Assembly: GCF_964340395.1 (NCBI RefSeq)
Contig: NC_135555.1
Span: 6,914,931-6,978,930, forward strand
Length of the DNA: 64,000 nt
Reading direction: 5' to 3'
From: Glandiceps talaboti
Lineage: Eukaryota > Hemichordata > Enteropneusta > Spengelidae
The notes under the pieces are model-generated. The model was not told the origin of the DNA. It searched no databases and saw only the letters and a list, made by a program, of their open reading frames with translations. Shown here in pieces: positions 1 through 13,300 of the stretch; the stretch's first letter is position 1; every line of letters starts with the position of its first letter. The position numbers and the translations under genes are program-made.

Positions 1-922
1 GATATTGTTCTGTAATACGTATCGAAACGTACCTTATTGTGTCATCACCGAGCCATGTTTGTATGGTTTATATATAGCTTGATACGATGTAAATTGTAGA
101 GATACTTCTCGCGTTTCCGTACATATTGAACGCTTTGACTTGAAACAAACGGCGTAGTCTTTGTTGCTACAAACTATACACACCAGAACGTATGTATTAA
201 AACACTTTCATGCGTGCTATTCATGTATATACTCCACTGTCAAGGTCATTCCATGGCGCGGAAGAAAATATATTTACAAAGTTTACTGATCACACAGGAA
301 ATGAGAAGAGCTATTTCCAATATAGTCACATGACGGTTATTGAAAAAAAAAATCATATGTAGATGTATTGCCCAAACTAACTAAATTAAATAAATAAGTC
401 ATATGGCATTTTATTCACCGGGTAAGCTTGCAGTAATAAACTTATTGTACATATATTGATTGAAGTCCAATATGTAGACACAATACACTGCTCTTACTGT
501 AGTGTTAGTCACACACATTCCTTGACCATGACGTCATCCTAAGTTTGATGAAAGGGAATTTGAATTCACCTTACTCATCCCCATACATTTTGTGAAATGG
601 TTTCTCCAAATAATTAACGAGAATGAAATACACTGTATGGGGGTATTTTACGAGTGTGTTAGTGTACATGTACTTTGATTTCCAACCATGTGACTACATT
701 TCTATGAGATTAGTGGACTCTCTGACTCTTAATGTACTATGCAGTAGAATAATATCTACTCAACAAATCTCTCAGAAAAAATAAGTCTTATCACACAGAC
801 AACATGACAGAGATATAAGACTTCACTTGTATAACTTTACTGAATGAATGAACCTCCTGTTTACATTGTGATATGTGATTTTGCTTCGCTGTCTCACTCA
901 AACTCACTAAACAAAATGAAGA

Positions 923-964
<42 letters not shown>

Positions 965-1383
965 TCAAACTTTGGCAAGAAAGTTAGCCCTTCAGCAAAT
1001 TTGATGTGCCTCTGGTGCCCAGCAATTTCTTGTGACGCACCAAAATTTGATGTTCTCCAATCCGTTACTATGATATGACTCATACAAAAATCCATTTCTA
1101 TGTCAAAACTGTTTGTCTTGTATTTGAGGGTTTACTGCATCGGACTGACTAGACAATGAACATATTTGTATTCAAGTGAGGGAGTTAATGTTAGAGAGAG
1201 GAATAGGCTTAGACCCTCAAACGTGAAGGTGATTTGTACCACCCACTACAAATGGCAGCTGCCGTTTTACTCTTGCCCCTTCAGTATTCAAGTATGATAG
1301 TTTTCAACCATTGAATAGTGACAACAACAAAACAATGAAAGCTGTGTTTTTTTTCTAATAATTTTGTCCTCATTTATTTCCAG
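1..1383. other. 5' non-coding stretch before the first visible Rab exon
   Basis: AT-rich sequence without a recognisable exon. It contains an (AC)n run at 926-957. The first visible Rab exon begins in the P-loop, so this stretch is most likely intron 1 of that gene, with the start codon outside the window or in a short exon I could not find. A pyrimidine-rich acceptor ending in CAG at 1381-1383 closes it. Confidence 0.5.
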
Positions 1384-4300
1384 GATTCTGGAGTTGGCAA
1401 GTCAAGTCTGGTACAGAGATTTGTCTCCGATACATTTAATACACACTCTCAACCAACAATAGGGTAAGGAAAAAATTATTGTCTCTAACGCATTCAGAAA
1501 TCTAAATAGAGAAATGCTCAAGTAATGCTTTTAATTTATTCTTTATTTCTGTAAAAGCACATATATTTCTTTTTATATTATGTCACATACATGGTATTTA
1601 TTTTGGATTCTTCATTAAAAAACATCTGTATGTTTACTAAACAATAATGTGAAACAACAATATAGTCCAAGTCTATGTTTGTAGCTCAATAATTTTTATT
1701 AAAGCTGAAAAAGTGAAGTGTAGAAGGTTTGTTATTGTGCATACAGAAAGTGATTTTTAAAGTAAACATGAATAATCACTTGTAATCACAAATAAACCCA
1801 AATAATCATTATCAATTAGAAAGTTATGCATGATGATGTGGAGATGCAAGTACAAACTGGATATCATCACATCACAATGGCAAATTATTTAGTTTGAAAG
1901 ATGGTCTTGTTCTATGTTTTCCATCTTGTTTTTTTTTTCTAGTATAAAAAACATAGTAAAAGTTGTTTATCATTAAAATCCAAAGTAAATACCCATATGG
2001 CCACTCTTTGAAAAAATTACTTTGAACATAAAGTATACTATATTTAGGTACAAAGATTACTGGGAATATATTTACCAGTTTTCATTTTGTGTTAGTGTGC
2101 TGAGGTGAAACTAAAAGTACTTGATTTCTAGTTTTACATTACATGTATTAGGAAAAGAAGGCCTTGTGGCAAATGGTAATGTGATAAATCAGATCAATTT
2201 CAAGCTTATACCCCTGTATGTCATACTCTGTAATTCACTTTTGGTTCATAGCAGACCACAACTATACCAGGAAATTACAGTCAACACACCACTGTGTTTG
2301 ACCAAAGGAAATCCCAATCACATTTATTGCTGTCTTTAGTGCACGTTTATTGATTACTAATTTACTGCTACTGCTATTTCACCCTGCACACAATATGTTT
2401 GAATTACTGCCTTCAGGGTCACGGTATAGAACAATTACATCATGGACGAATCGTTACTTTAGCAGTTTTTACCCCACGGCCATACACACACGAAACAGAG
2501 CATAATGCTTTAATTCTTTATTTTACCATGTATTTATAGGAGATCATATTATGTCACTAATTTTATTCATGTTGACCATTGTATTTTATCTCAGTTTATA
2601 TTCTTACCAGTTTTATGTGGTTTTCTTTTAACTTGTCTTTTATCTGCGAAACTGCAACATTTTCCATTGTAAGCGTTTGTGTTTATATGTGGCAATAAAG
2701 TTATTATTCTTTTTATCAATGCTATCAACTTAAATTAAAAGTCTAATCAGACGTATTTCTGCCTTTGGTACACTTGTATTGATTACTGCTATCAACTTAC
2801 ATATGATTTTGGTGATAAAATATCACCTTGGTAACTTAAAGTTAAATGTACATAACTTTGAAATCTTGTAAAGAAGCATGTGTAAGTTGTTCGAATAAAA
2901 TAAGTTTAAACATGTATTTCAATATAAAATAAAGTAACCATTATGGTATAAATTGTACATAACCATAGCGGTACATTTTTCACAAACTGTGTCCTTCTAA
3001 TCAAAATCAATACAGTTGCTGTAATACAAACTGTAATATGGATCCATGCTATCAAATGTAACACTATAAGGACACCATATATTGAAACCTGTTCCAACTA
3101 CATAACTGTACATGAAGTGAAGTTAGACTCGTTTCATGTACTCAGCTAAATTTAGACAGGCAAGAGGGGGCAGGAACCTTTGCTACTGATAAACATACAC
3201 ATTTTTTTTTCTCAAGTTTTCTGAATGTCTACACCATTTTGTAGTGTTTGGTACATGTAAGGTCAAAAGTAGAGTAGATATTAAATATGTAAACTGTCAT
3301 TATAAGTGACATTTTGAACATGTTATGTGAACACTGCAATTGCGATATCAGCTGTTTGGTTGATATTGGCTACCAATACAAACTGATAATGAATATTGGT
3401 GTAGTCACAGATCTAGCAATGTAGACATGTTATTGTCAAATGTCAAATTCTAAAACTGAACATTGCGATGTGGAGAGTATTGTAAAAATCTACCTACATA
3501 TATATTGGTATATTGTTCAGTTCAGGAGTACTGTACTGTAGTTTTCCTGACTATAAATTCAAATGTAAAGATTTTATCAATATGGAGTTTACATGTATGA
3601 AGTGATGTCTTTCTCTTTAACTTGCAGGGCATCTTTTATGTCCAAAACACTTGTTGTAGATGACCAATCTTATAAATTTCAAATATGGGACACAGCTGGC
3701 CAGGAAAAAGTAAGTGTGATATCTCTGCAACGATTATCATTGACAACTGATTTGAAACATAAAAGACATTATGTTACCATGATTTTTGTGGCATTCCTAA
3801 CAAATTATTTTATTAAACATGTGGTTTTCATACTCAAAATATTTTGTGTTTATGAATTTGTGATGTAAAAATGGGTGAAACATAACAAACAACAATGTCT
3901 GTCATTTAATTATTGATCAACAGTATAATGATATCACAATCAAAGACAGATCAACTATCAGGACGCTGCCTTAGACACAAACTAAAACTATTGTTTTGAC
4001 ATGTTGATATTAAGCTATCAACAGATATTGATGTAATTACACTGAGGAGGGTGGTGTTCCTGTCAGCAAATCTTTCTCAAGTGGCAACATATTCAACCTC
4101 ATTCAGAGTTAACATTATTTTGATTATAGGGTGATTGTATCATCGTAAGGCCTAATAAAAAATGTTGTTTGGTTCCAGTTACCCGACCCCCACCTAGTTT
4201 TTCACACCAACCCTAAACTTTTTTTTACGTATTTGAGAAAAAAATAATGAAATCACGAAAATAGTGAAGTCTCGCAAGAAATAGTGGATGTGGAAACTGA

Positions 4301-7300
4301 CATCAACTTAAAAAGACAATATAAAACTGTTCTTCCAATCTGTAATGGCTGTACATCTGATGAGAAGAAATAAACAACACAGAGACCATATGGAAAACAA
4401 TGGAAAACATAACTACCTGAACTAGACACTCACATATGAAAAATTTTTTTTTTAAATAAAATAAAAAAGCTACCTACCCCACCTATTCTAAAATTGAATG
4501 TAATTGGAACCACAACATTTTTTTTTACACCTACATTTGTAATAAAGGCACACCTACATGTACATGTATCATGCCGTTTGTGTAATCATACACTGTGTCT
4601 ATCTTAGTTTACCAATAGTATGTTTTCTGCTGTACTAAATATTTCATTCTTTGTTTTTATTGCAGTATAAAGGTTTAGCTCCAATGTATTACAGAGGTGC
4701 AGCTGCAGCTGTTATCGTATATGATATCACAAGAGAGGTAAGCTGATATTGATTTGTATACCACATGCAAGCTATGTTGTACGTGTTCAAACAGAAACTA
4801 TATTGAATTTACCTTGGTACCTTACCTTATATTGAATTTACCTTTACCTTGGTTATTCTATGTCATGACAACCTGTGGTTACATATTGTTTCTGGAGTGT
4901 TCAACATAGGAGTCAAAATGTTCCAAATTGCTATTATTTTCCCCGATTTTTCATAAACTATGTTCGGGGAGGGATTATTACATTTTTCCACAATATTTTT
5001 CTTCACAGCTAGAAAATACTTGTGACCTAAGATGTTTGTCACTTTTTGTATATTGACATGTAATGACAAGTTCTCCAAAAGTCTCTTGAATTTTCTTGGC
5101 TAAAACAAAATAACATATTGTGTAAAAATATATAATCCTACAAACAAATATTTCTCACTTCAACTACAGTAGAGCTACATTTTATTTCATGATTCTCATG
5201 TTTTTTCAAAATATTTGTAGGACTTTACGATATTCTAAATAATATGAGTATTTATTGATGGAATATACAAATTATTTACGCTACAAGAATGTTCACATGT
5301 AATCCCAGTGAATACATACAACTGAAATGAAATTTAAATTTAAAAAAATTATTTATTTCAGTATGTGTTTTATAGTCTGCATGTTCCCTTTGTCTTTTAC
5401 AGACTTCTTTCAAGGCTGTAAAAATGTGGGTGAGGGAGCTGGAACAGTTCGGCCCACAAGATGTAGTCCTTGCTATAGCAGGAAATAAGTTTGACTTGGA
5501 AGACCAAAGAGAGGTCAGTTGTGATGAAGCACGAAAGTATGCTGACCAGATTGGTGCTACATTTGTTGAAACAAGTGCCAAAACAGCCGCAAATGTTACA
5601 CAGATATTTACAGCCATCAGTAAGTTCCTTTATTTGTCTTGATTGTAATGCTAGCTGAATGTGATATAATATTTACAATGTATGTATGGTAAAGTATTAT
5701 TGGAGATTACCAGTTTGGAATTAATGCATGTGCATGTTGTTGATAAATACACTGTGTTGAGACACACCAAATAATCATCATTAATACTGGTATGCAAATG
5801 AGTGCACAATCATTCAATGTACATAAAATAATGTATATACCTAGTTGTATTTTTTTCATAAATTAGCTCCTTTGGATAAGCATATAATATTGTTTGTAAA
5901 AATAACATAACCCCATGACAAGTAACTGCAGGTGTGACGTGTAAGAGTATTCATGGTACTACATGTACACTTGGGCTTTCAATGTTTTGTGCTGCACTTT
6001 CACTCATTATAATCACAGTGAACACTGCAGGCACCCATGCATATATCTCAAGGGTATCACTGGCAGTCACATATCATGGGGTTCTGTCATAATATGTGAA
6101 TTCATTGATATTTAAGGGAGAAAATGATGGGAGTGAAAACCTGAATGTAAGACTACATATGTATGTCGTAACTAACTGTATCCACTAGCAAATGACACTT
6201 CTCATCATAACGTGTAGCATGTCATAGTTTGCCAGAAACTGATTTATCTAGTGCAACTCATGATATTTTACTGCAATATATAGACTATATGTTAAAGGAT
6301 GTATCAATCGGTGTCGACAAAACGCAGTCTTCAACTGTACATGTACATGTAGGTGACAAATAAATAGTTCATGTATAATGTAGTGTGGTATTACATATCA
6401 TCATATGTACCAGAGATTACTGAGTACAGTGTACTTTCACCAGTGCGCACGCATCCTAATTATATTTGCATTGCAGTGCAATACCAAAAACATTATTGCA
6501 TACTTGTATGCAAATGAGATGCAAATGAATGTTGAGTTGATGAACGAGTCGACTGTACATAAATCTTTGTATGATTGCACGGTATGATTTTTATGGAAAT
6601 TTGATGTTGCGGATAAACATACTTGCATGGAATAATAACAGAATCCTGTGATGTATGAGTGGCAGTGTTGGTACTCAGGGGTATTTGCACTCATGCTTGC
6701 AGTGTTTCCTGCTACACTTTCACTTGCTACGCTCGTGAAAGTAAGGCCACAGAGAACACTTGCACTCACGTGTCATGAGGTTCTGTCAGATACTTTCTTA
6801 GGCCAATTGTATCAAGAATATTTGTCTATTTTGTTGATACTGATTGCCACATCCTTTTGGTGTTGTCTTTATTGCGGTAAAATACTGGATAGTTTATTTG
6901 TTGAGCTCAGAGATCTGTGTCAAATTTTGAATGGCTAAGCTTTTATGATGAGGTGTGTAGAATACATTTGCAGATATTTCATGCATACAACAAGTCATAG
7001 GTATACATCTAACTTTTTAATCGTTCTCATTTTCATTCTCACAGCACGAAAACTTCCAGCTGAAATCATAGTACAAAGTTCAGTAGTGAGGCCCACACCA
7101 CCACCCCCACGTCAAAGCAAGCGGTCCTGTTGTCGATAATAAACTGCATGTACATAGATACTCATGGCATCAACACATCAAAGTAACAACTTTTTTCTTC
7201 GGAAGTATTTCAGAGGAATTTCCTACCTTTTGTGTTATTATCTACATTGAATCATTGTGCATGGCCGACATTCCTAACATCTTGACTTTGAACTCCTATG

Positions 7301-7411
7301 ATTTTCCTCCTCACAGTTAGGAATCTTCCAGAAGTCTTGCATCCAGTCAAACCCCCTAGAATTCTCCCAGAACCAAACGATCCACCAAAGCGCTCTTGCT
7401 GTCGGCACTAA
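1384..7411 (+). CDS. Rab5/Rab22/Rab31-like small GTPase (5' partial, alternative 3' exons)
   Basis: Small GTPase of the Rab5/22/31 branch, a family that controls early endosome traffic. Visible exons are 1384-1463, 3628-3709, 4666-4737, 5403-5619, then either 7045-7139 or 7317-7411. All have GT/AG borders and matching phases, giving 181 residues plus stop with either tail. Motifs seen are DSGVGKSS (P-loop, its first Gly in the missing exon), QPTIGASF (switch I), [19 protein letters not shown] (G3 and switch II), NKFD (G4) and ETSAK (G5). The stretch [13 protein letters not shown] and the spacing match Rab22A/Rab31 and Rab5 best. WDTAGQEK replaces the usual WDTAGQER. About 10-15 N-terminal residues are missing. 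Both tails end in KRSCC-type double-cysteine prenylation motifs. A Rab5-like divergent paralogue is the alternative to a Rab22/31 orthologue; the family is certain, the subtype is not. Confidence 0.9.
5903..6089. mobile_element. Inverted-repeat MITE-like element, copy 1 (Rab intron)
   Basis: The left end TAACATAACCCCATGACA and the right end, read in reverse as TGACAGAACCCCATGATA, are imperfect terminal inverted repeats about 187 bases apart. The interior is also partly self-complementary. Related ends recur at 6636-6788 and 23317-23529, which marks this as a small dispersed family with no coding capacity. Confidence 0.55.
6636..6788. mobile_element. Inverted-repeat MITE-like element, copy 2 (Rab intron)
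   Basis: The left end TAACAGAATCCTGTGATG pairs with the reverse complement of the right end, TGACAGAACCTCATGACA. The arms continue inwards around ATGAGTG/CACTCA. The sequence just outside the left end (GGATAAACATA, then ATAATAACAGAA) is shared with copy 3, so the true element may start slightly earlier. It lies in the last intron of the Rab gene. Confidence 0.6.
7045..7139 (+). CDS. Rab alternative last exon A (tail ending CCR)
   Basis: Terminal exon preceded by a pyrimidine-rich tract and CACAG at 7044. It completes the split codon left by the exon ending at 5619 and encodes [11 protein letters not shown], then a proline-rich linker with PTPPPP, and ends QSKRSCCR before TAA at 7137-7139. 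The CCX ending is a recognised Rab geranylgeranylation signal. It has the same length (95 nt) and phase as exon B, 177 bases downstream, so each can serve as the only last exon. Confidence 0.8.
7317..7411 (+). CDS. Rab alternative last exon B (tail ending CCRH)
   Basis: Second candidate terminal exon, with acceptor TTCCTCCTCACAG ending at 7316. Joined to the same split codon it encodes [14 protein letters not shown], then [16 protein letters not shown], with stop TAA at 7409-7411. The CCXX ending is also a recognised Rab prenylation signal. Length and phase equal those of exon A, and both begin with a basic-x-LP-E pattern and end in PP/QS-KRSCC, so the two look like an old tandem exon duplication. 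An in-frame stop closes exon A, so the two exons are mutually exclusive. Confidence 0.75.
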
Positions 7412-8330
7412 GGCATGTATGAAGTAATTAACTTGTACTAGGGCAGCTGTCATTCATAGATCCAACTAATGTAGGGGTCTATCATTGAATGCATGTCTGA
7501 GTGCTGGCTGGACATTACCTAAAAAGTACCATCATGCCCTCATCTTAAAACAGACATTTGTGTATGTTGTTAATGAGGTGAACATGATGTTTTCTTGAAA
7601 TGTCTTTGTAGAGTAGGTGCCTTATGTTGTAATTTTTGTAGGAAAATACTCACGTTATTTAATACATGAAGCAAAGATTAATGATCATGTTTTTGTTACA
7701 AAAGTTGTACTTATAATTCAAAACCACCATAAATCATACCTTTCCCAGCTTTACTTTGAGCCTCACATTAATCTTTTAAAAAAGCAACTTCTGCAAAACT
7801 GTAGCTGTCTATACAAATGTATATTGGTACATATGTAGCTAGAACCAATTCATTCTGTATGCATGATTCCATTAAACCTTGCTATATGTTGTTGTTTTGG
7901 TCTTGCACTTTTGAAATTCCATAGCATGGTTTGATTTTTACATACTGGTATAGTGAGGATTCCAAAACTGTTGTACGATTAAAATGTTGGATTGTCTGTG
8001 TGGGTTTAATTTTTGCGATGATGCAGTGCAGGGGCTCTTTCGGAAATACGGTTCTAGTAAAAATATGTTTTCATTTGATATTCCTATATATCCGTGTCAT
8101 TTAAAATCATCCAAATTATAATAGAAATAGACCTGATTACCCACCCGTCAAATGTAAACTGCTTCATGCCATTCAATCAAATCTGGTCTCTGAACGCCTT
8201 GAGGGTACATGTAATACAGTACCGATCTGATCTACAATTTTCTCTCAGATAGAAACCTTTAATCATGTACATGCAACCTAGATGATTAGATAATAATGGA
8301 GAATATATCATTTATGGTTCAAAGAATCAA

Positions 8331-8538
8331 TAGGACAGTACAATATAGTTACTTTGGAACGGTAAATTGGAAATTAATGGGACATTCTGATCCATCTACA
8401 TGTACTACGGTCTGTGATCATGCAATGATTTAATTATTCATAATATGTAATTAACTCATTCTGTGATCAAAGTCTGTAGTAGAAGGATTTAAATGTTGCA
8501 TTCAATTTACCGTTCAAAAGTAACTATACTGTCCTGTT
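8331..8538. mobile_element. Palindromic MITE-like element
   Basis: The left arm TAGGACAGTAC..ATAGTTACTTTGG, then AACGGTAAATTG, matches the reverse complement of the right arm CAATTTACCGTTC..AAAGTAACTATAC, then TGTCCTGTTA, with a few differences. The arms continue inwards (GATCC..CTACTAC..TCTGTGATCA against its complement), so nearly the whole 208 bases fold back. There is no coding potential. Foldback or MITE is the best label; the class is unknown. Confidence 0.6.
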
Positions 8539-10188
8539 AGAGAATAAGTATTTCAAAATTTAAAAAATGTGATATTTACTGATAAATAATTTAGTTTTAT
8601 ATATTGTAATTACATACATGTAGAATTCATCTTCAGATTCACCTTGCAAACAACATGATCGAATATTTACACACACAAAAATTCAAAAGCAAGACTTTCA
8701 AATCAAGAAGACATATTTTGGTTGAAAAGGTGACAAAATTAGATTTTGAATCCATTATGTAAATAATAGTGTATTTGTTTCCCCAGGCTTAAAATTATGA
8801 AACCCCTCTCTATTTGCTGTTGCATCAAAGGTGTCAAAAATGTTATCGGATGAAATGTAAAAATACTAACAGGTGGTAACTTACCATTCAAAAATCTTTT
8901 ACAAAGTTGAATACCATAATCTAGATACTAGGGTTAATTAAGCAAGCAATAATTATAGAGTTGTGAAGACCTTTGGGCTTTGAAATGGTTAATTTTGCAC
9001 TTGAACTGAAATCTTGGATGCTTCACAATGTCGAACCATTCAGTCTAGTTTGTAATTGTAGGACCTTCTATAAACTAGGTTGGTTTGTATTTTGAGTAAT
9101 GCTTCAAGTTTGTGGTTACGTTTCTAGTCTCATAACATAGTAAGAATATGGAGCATTTGTTCTGTGACATGCATGGTAGTTTTGCAAAGCAGAAAAAGTC
9201 TTTCACCATTTCTTAGCTTAACCTAGACTGTGCCTCGGGATCGGTTTTCCTGAAAATCAGCGTTACTCAAAATTGTCCAAACTTTGCAATATGAAAGCTT
9301 GCTGGTCCTTTTGAAATAAGGCAAGAAATGTTTGGGTTCACCATCTTGTTTTCAAGAGAATCGACAATCATTCATTTTTTTCAAAGATGTAAGACAGTAC
9401 CCAGTGGCTATTTTGAATTCTAAAATATCTTAATTTGATATCATTTTGACCTTATTTCAAAAATTTGTATGGTGACCCCAGATTTCTTTTCTTGATTTTA
9501 ACTGAGAATGGGTTGATGTTTTTTGACTATAGTAACCACAAAAGTTACGATTTTCATTTCTATGGCACATACTACATTTACTAAGAGATGAATCTGGTGC
9601 TTATCAATATTGAGCAATATTGGAATATGAAAGTTGGGTCTATGAAATCTTCTTATGAGTAAAACTTATTTTCAAATAAAAAAAGCAGAATTCACTTATT
9701 TCATTGATTTCTTTAAACTGGAATTTTAACTTGCATGATTACTTTTTCATGTAGACTATGCAGGCAGGGGTATAAATCAAGGCTAAAACCTTTAGCATGT
9801 GACCAATTTATATCAAAATCACTTGAACAAAATGGTTATTTTTCTATAATTATTGGCTCATCTAAATGTAATCTAGATTCAAATCATATGAATAAATCTT
9901 ATAAATGGATATTTGTCAAAATTTTGGTGTAGAAAGTGATCATGATGATGGATATTTTTATAGAAATTGAGCTGCTTATGTACATGAACACATATCTGAT
10001 ATAATCATGATTTAAAGGGATATAGAAAGAATCAATCACAGCTTGTCACTACACAGTGTGTAATTATACATATGCTTGTTGACCTCAAACTATGGATAGA
10101 TTCAATCTCAGGAATATTGAAAATTACTATATTCTTGTATAAGCTGTTTTATCTATGATCATTATTGTGGTAGGGTCGGTACACATTG

Positions 10189-10330
10189 GCCTGGATAGTG
10201 TGGTTATTAGTGCATTCGTCTAGTAATTGGGAGGTCTTTGGTTCCCGAACTCAAGCCCAGCCCAGTCCAGCCATCCATCTAGTAATCAGGAGGTCTTCAG
10301 TTCCTACCCGAGGCCAGCCCAACTCGTCTA
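10189..10330 (+). mobile_element. tRNA-derived SINE-like element
   Basis: The head GGCCTGGATAGTGTGGTTAT, then TAGTGCATTCGTCTAGTAAT, followed by GGGAGGTC and the box B-like TTGGTTCCCGAACTC, has the order of a tRNA with A and B box remnants. A second half-copy follows at 10276-10312 (ATCTAGTAATCAGGAGGTCTT then CAGTTCCTACCCGAG), which suggests a dimeric or rearranged SINE. The box B is mutated, so it is unlikely to be a functional tRNA gene. Confidence 0.55.
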
Positions 10331-13300
10331 ACTTTTCTCCTTCTCAACCATAGTGTCTTATTCATTACTATTTATAAGATGTATTTTTGTTCCCCAATTC
10401 AGAACCCAAGCATAACCTAAACAAAAAGGAACAAGTTTGTTAATTATCTAGAAGCAGGCAATGTTTGTCTTGAAGATATATCTGCATACTACTGTAGTTT
10501 ATAGAGGTATCAAGTGCTTGTGCACTGAAATGTTCTGGTATGTGCAACCTTTTGAAATTAGTACTTACCCAGTGAAAATTATGACCACATAACAGGAGAT
10601 TTAAGGAGAAATAAGATACATAATCCATGGCGACTTAGTTATACAAGTAGTAATCTTCTTTCCAAAGCTCCAGGCCACTTGATAATGTTGAAATTTAGTT
10701 CATAAATTAATGCCAGTATACTTCTGTTTTATATTTCCTCCATAAATGGTCATTGGGTCATTATTCTCTTCGGTTTCTTAATTTATACAACTTTAAAAGC
10801 ATAAAGAGAACTTGGTATAGTGTTGGTAGCCAAGGTGTAATCTATTCATTATCGGATTTGATAACATCATTGGCTGTACGATATACATCATGTCGTTCTA
10901 CCCCAACTAGACCTCTCTTTCATGTTTGTACTACTTCATACATCTGTGTCACAAAGATGAAAAGACGTGGGCCCCACTTTAACTTTGTGATTAGAAGTTC
11001 AAACAGCAGACAGTATGTACATGTAGCTGATACATCATATATACACAGTAGTTTGTGCGTCTGGTGATAAACGCAACTGTTATTCTGATAGTAATGCTTA
11101 TCAATTATTTGTACTTGTTGATAGAATACCAGACTGTAACCAGAAACTTGTAGTCAGTAACAATAATCCTGACGTGGTCACTGTCTTTTACATGTACTCA
11201 ACCTGAAGAGGGTTTTCATGTAATGTGAAGGTGGGTGGTCAGGGGAATTAACATGAATCTGCCTTGACATGGTCATGGTCATATTGACATCTCTTAACTC
11301 GTAACTATATTTGATTGGCTGCAACCAGAACTGGTTGCAATGTGCTTGAAATTGCCCCATCAGTACAGACATGAAGTGTTACCTTACAGCCTGGCATGAC
11401 ATGCTATATCTCACTGACTTATAACATCAGAGGATTATATTTTAAGACATTTCATGATGCTACAAGAATAATTATAGAAAATTTACATGTAATGGTTAGG
11501 AAAGTAACAAAAACAGCCAATCAGATCATTCTATGTGTATTGAAATGATATAACAGGTGATAATAGGTCTCACTATTGGGTGGAATATTTATTTGGCTTG
11601 ACAATGTTTCAAATTCACTTGGAAAGTACTATTATAATTCAATAAATACAGAATATATAGGACCAATTAATTGACCTTTTGTTGCATTTTTTGTTGAAAA
11701 TTGTGAATTAATTTAATAGACATATAGGATACTTTGCATTAATTCTACATTAATTCTCCATAATAGGATATTAATTTTCATTATTTGTGAAAATAGTGCA
11801 TTTTGTTGTCATATTTAGACCGATTTTCAAGTGTTGAATGATTTGTTTATCACTCTTTATTTAATGTTACAGAGGGAAAGAAAACTAATCTGTTCAGAAT
11901 GAAATGTAAATTTTCTTTGAAATTAAGTCATATCTTTAGTTTTGAAATGTTATTAGGTTGTAGATATGATTTGTTTCATTTGTGAGGAGGTAATGGCAAC
12001 CTAATTATATGTATGTTTCTCGTCTAGTAATAGATGGCATTACTTTGTAATTTAAGATATAAAAGGTTGGTCAGGTCATGAGAAACATAAAAATGAAAGG
12101 GCTGCCCTAAATGACATATCAATGTTCTCCCAAGCATCTCCTGCTTGACTGTACATGTAGCCAAATTTGCATAATATATGTAAATTTATGTATATTTCAT
12201 CCAATTCATTGCCCATAATGATCTGCTCTAAATAAATACAAAAGCAGCTTGAGTCTTTGACCAGTTTCGAACCTAAGTGCTTAACTTTTTCGAGAAATTC
12301 ATAATGATTGAACTTAAAAAATGTTCCAGAAAGACCCAGTAACATAAGGCATTCTTCTTAATCTCAGCTTACTTTTTTGATGCACATTCTTAAGCATAAT
12401 AGCTTGGAACCCATTCCCAGTCTAAGGTATATCAGATCTCTATATAATATACTTATGCTTATTACATTTGAAGTATGTCAAAAATCAGGTGAAATTTTGT
12501 CCTTGGGAGAATCTTGATATTCATGTATGCACACTAGCTTTTATCTTCTTCGATATGATAGAGTACATGTGTGATCTTGTCTGACAGTTCGCTATATAGT
12601 CAGGAATTTGTATAACCAGTGTTGGACCTCTTACAAAAAGAAGTGGCAGTTTTTTTTTTTAAATACATAGAGATTTCACTTAGATCTCTGTGTCTTGCAT
12701 AACAAGAATACCATTAACATTAAACATGTAATTTGAAAGACCGAATGTATTGTGAATATATGTATTTGGCATTGTGCACTTAGTGTATTTAGCTGAAATA
12801 TTGTTTGTGCCAAAATAAATCACCATGAGAATAGAATCACTGGTATAGCCTGAGTAACCACAACTTATAAAGATGGATTTATCTGCTTATTTGGAAATCT
12901 AAATTATTTGGGTATAAGTCAAAATGCTTTACAGCCAAGTAAAGTGTGAATTGTCTATCTCCTGAAGTTGTTGAGTGCTAAAATAAATATGTTCACAGTA
13001 CTAGAAATGCATTTTTGTCGAAATTGGGTTTTGAGACTAAACAAGATAATTTGCAACAATGTATGACTTGTATTTAATTAATAAGTTTATCATCTACCCA
13101 GTACTGTAAAGTTTACCAGCTTTTCAAATAATTTTGACACTGGCGATTGTTAACTTTCAACAACATTATGTATTTAATCCATACACACAACGCAATATGG
13201 TACATCATGTTATTTCATGTTAACGTTTTCAAATTCTTGGTTGCATAGAGGTATATCTCCTACAATATATGTATTTGAGGAATTTTATTTTGTAATTACT

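Noticed and set aside
5276-5617. Minus-strand 113-codon open frame
   Set aside because: Shadow of Rab exon 5 on the other strand.
10189-10256. Functional tRNA gene
   Set aside because: The box B and stems are damaged and a second partial copy follows, so a SINE is the better reading.
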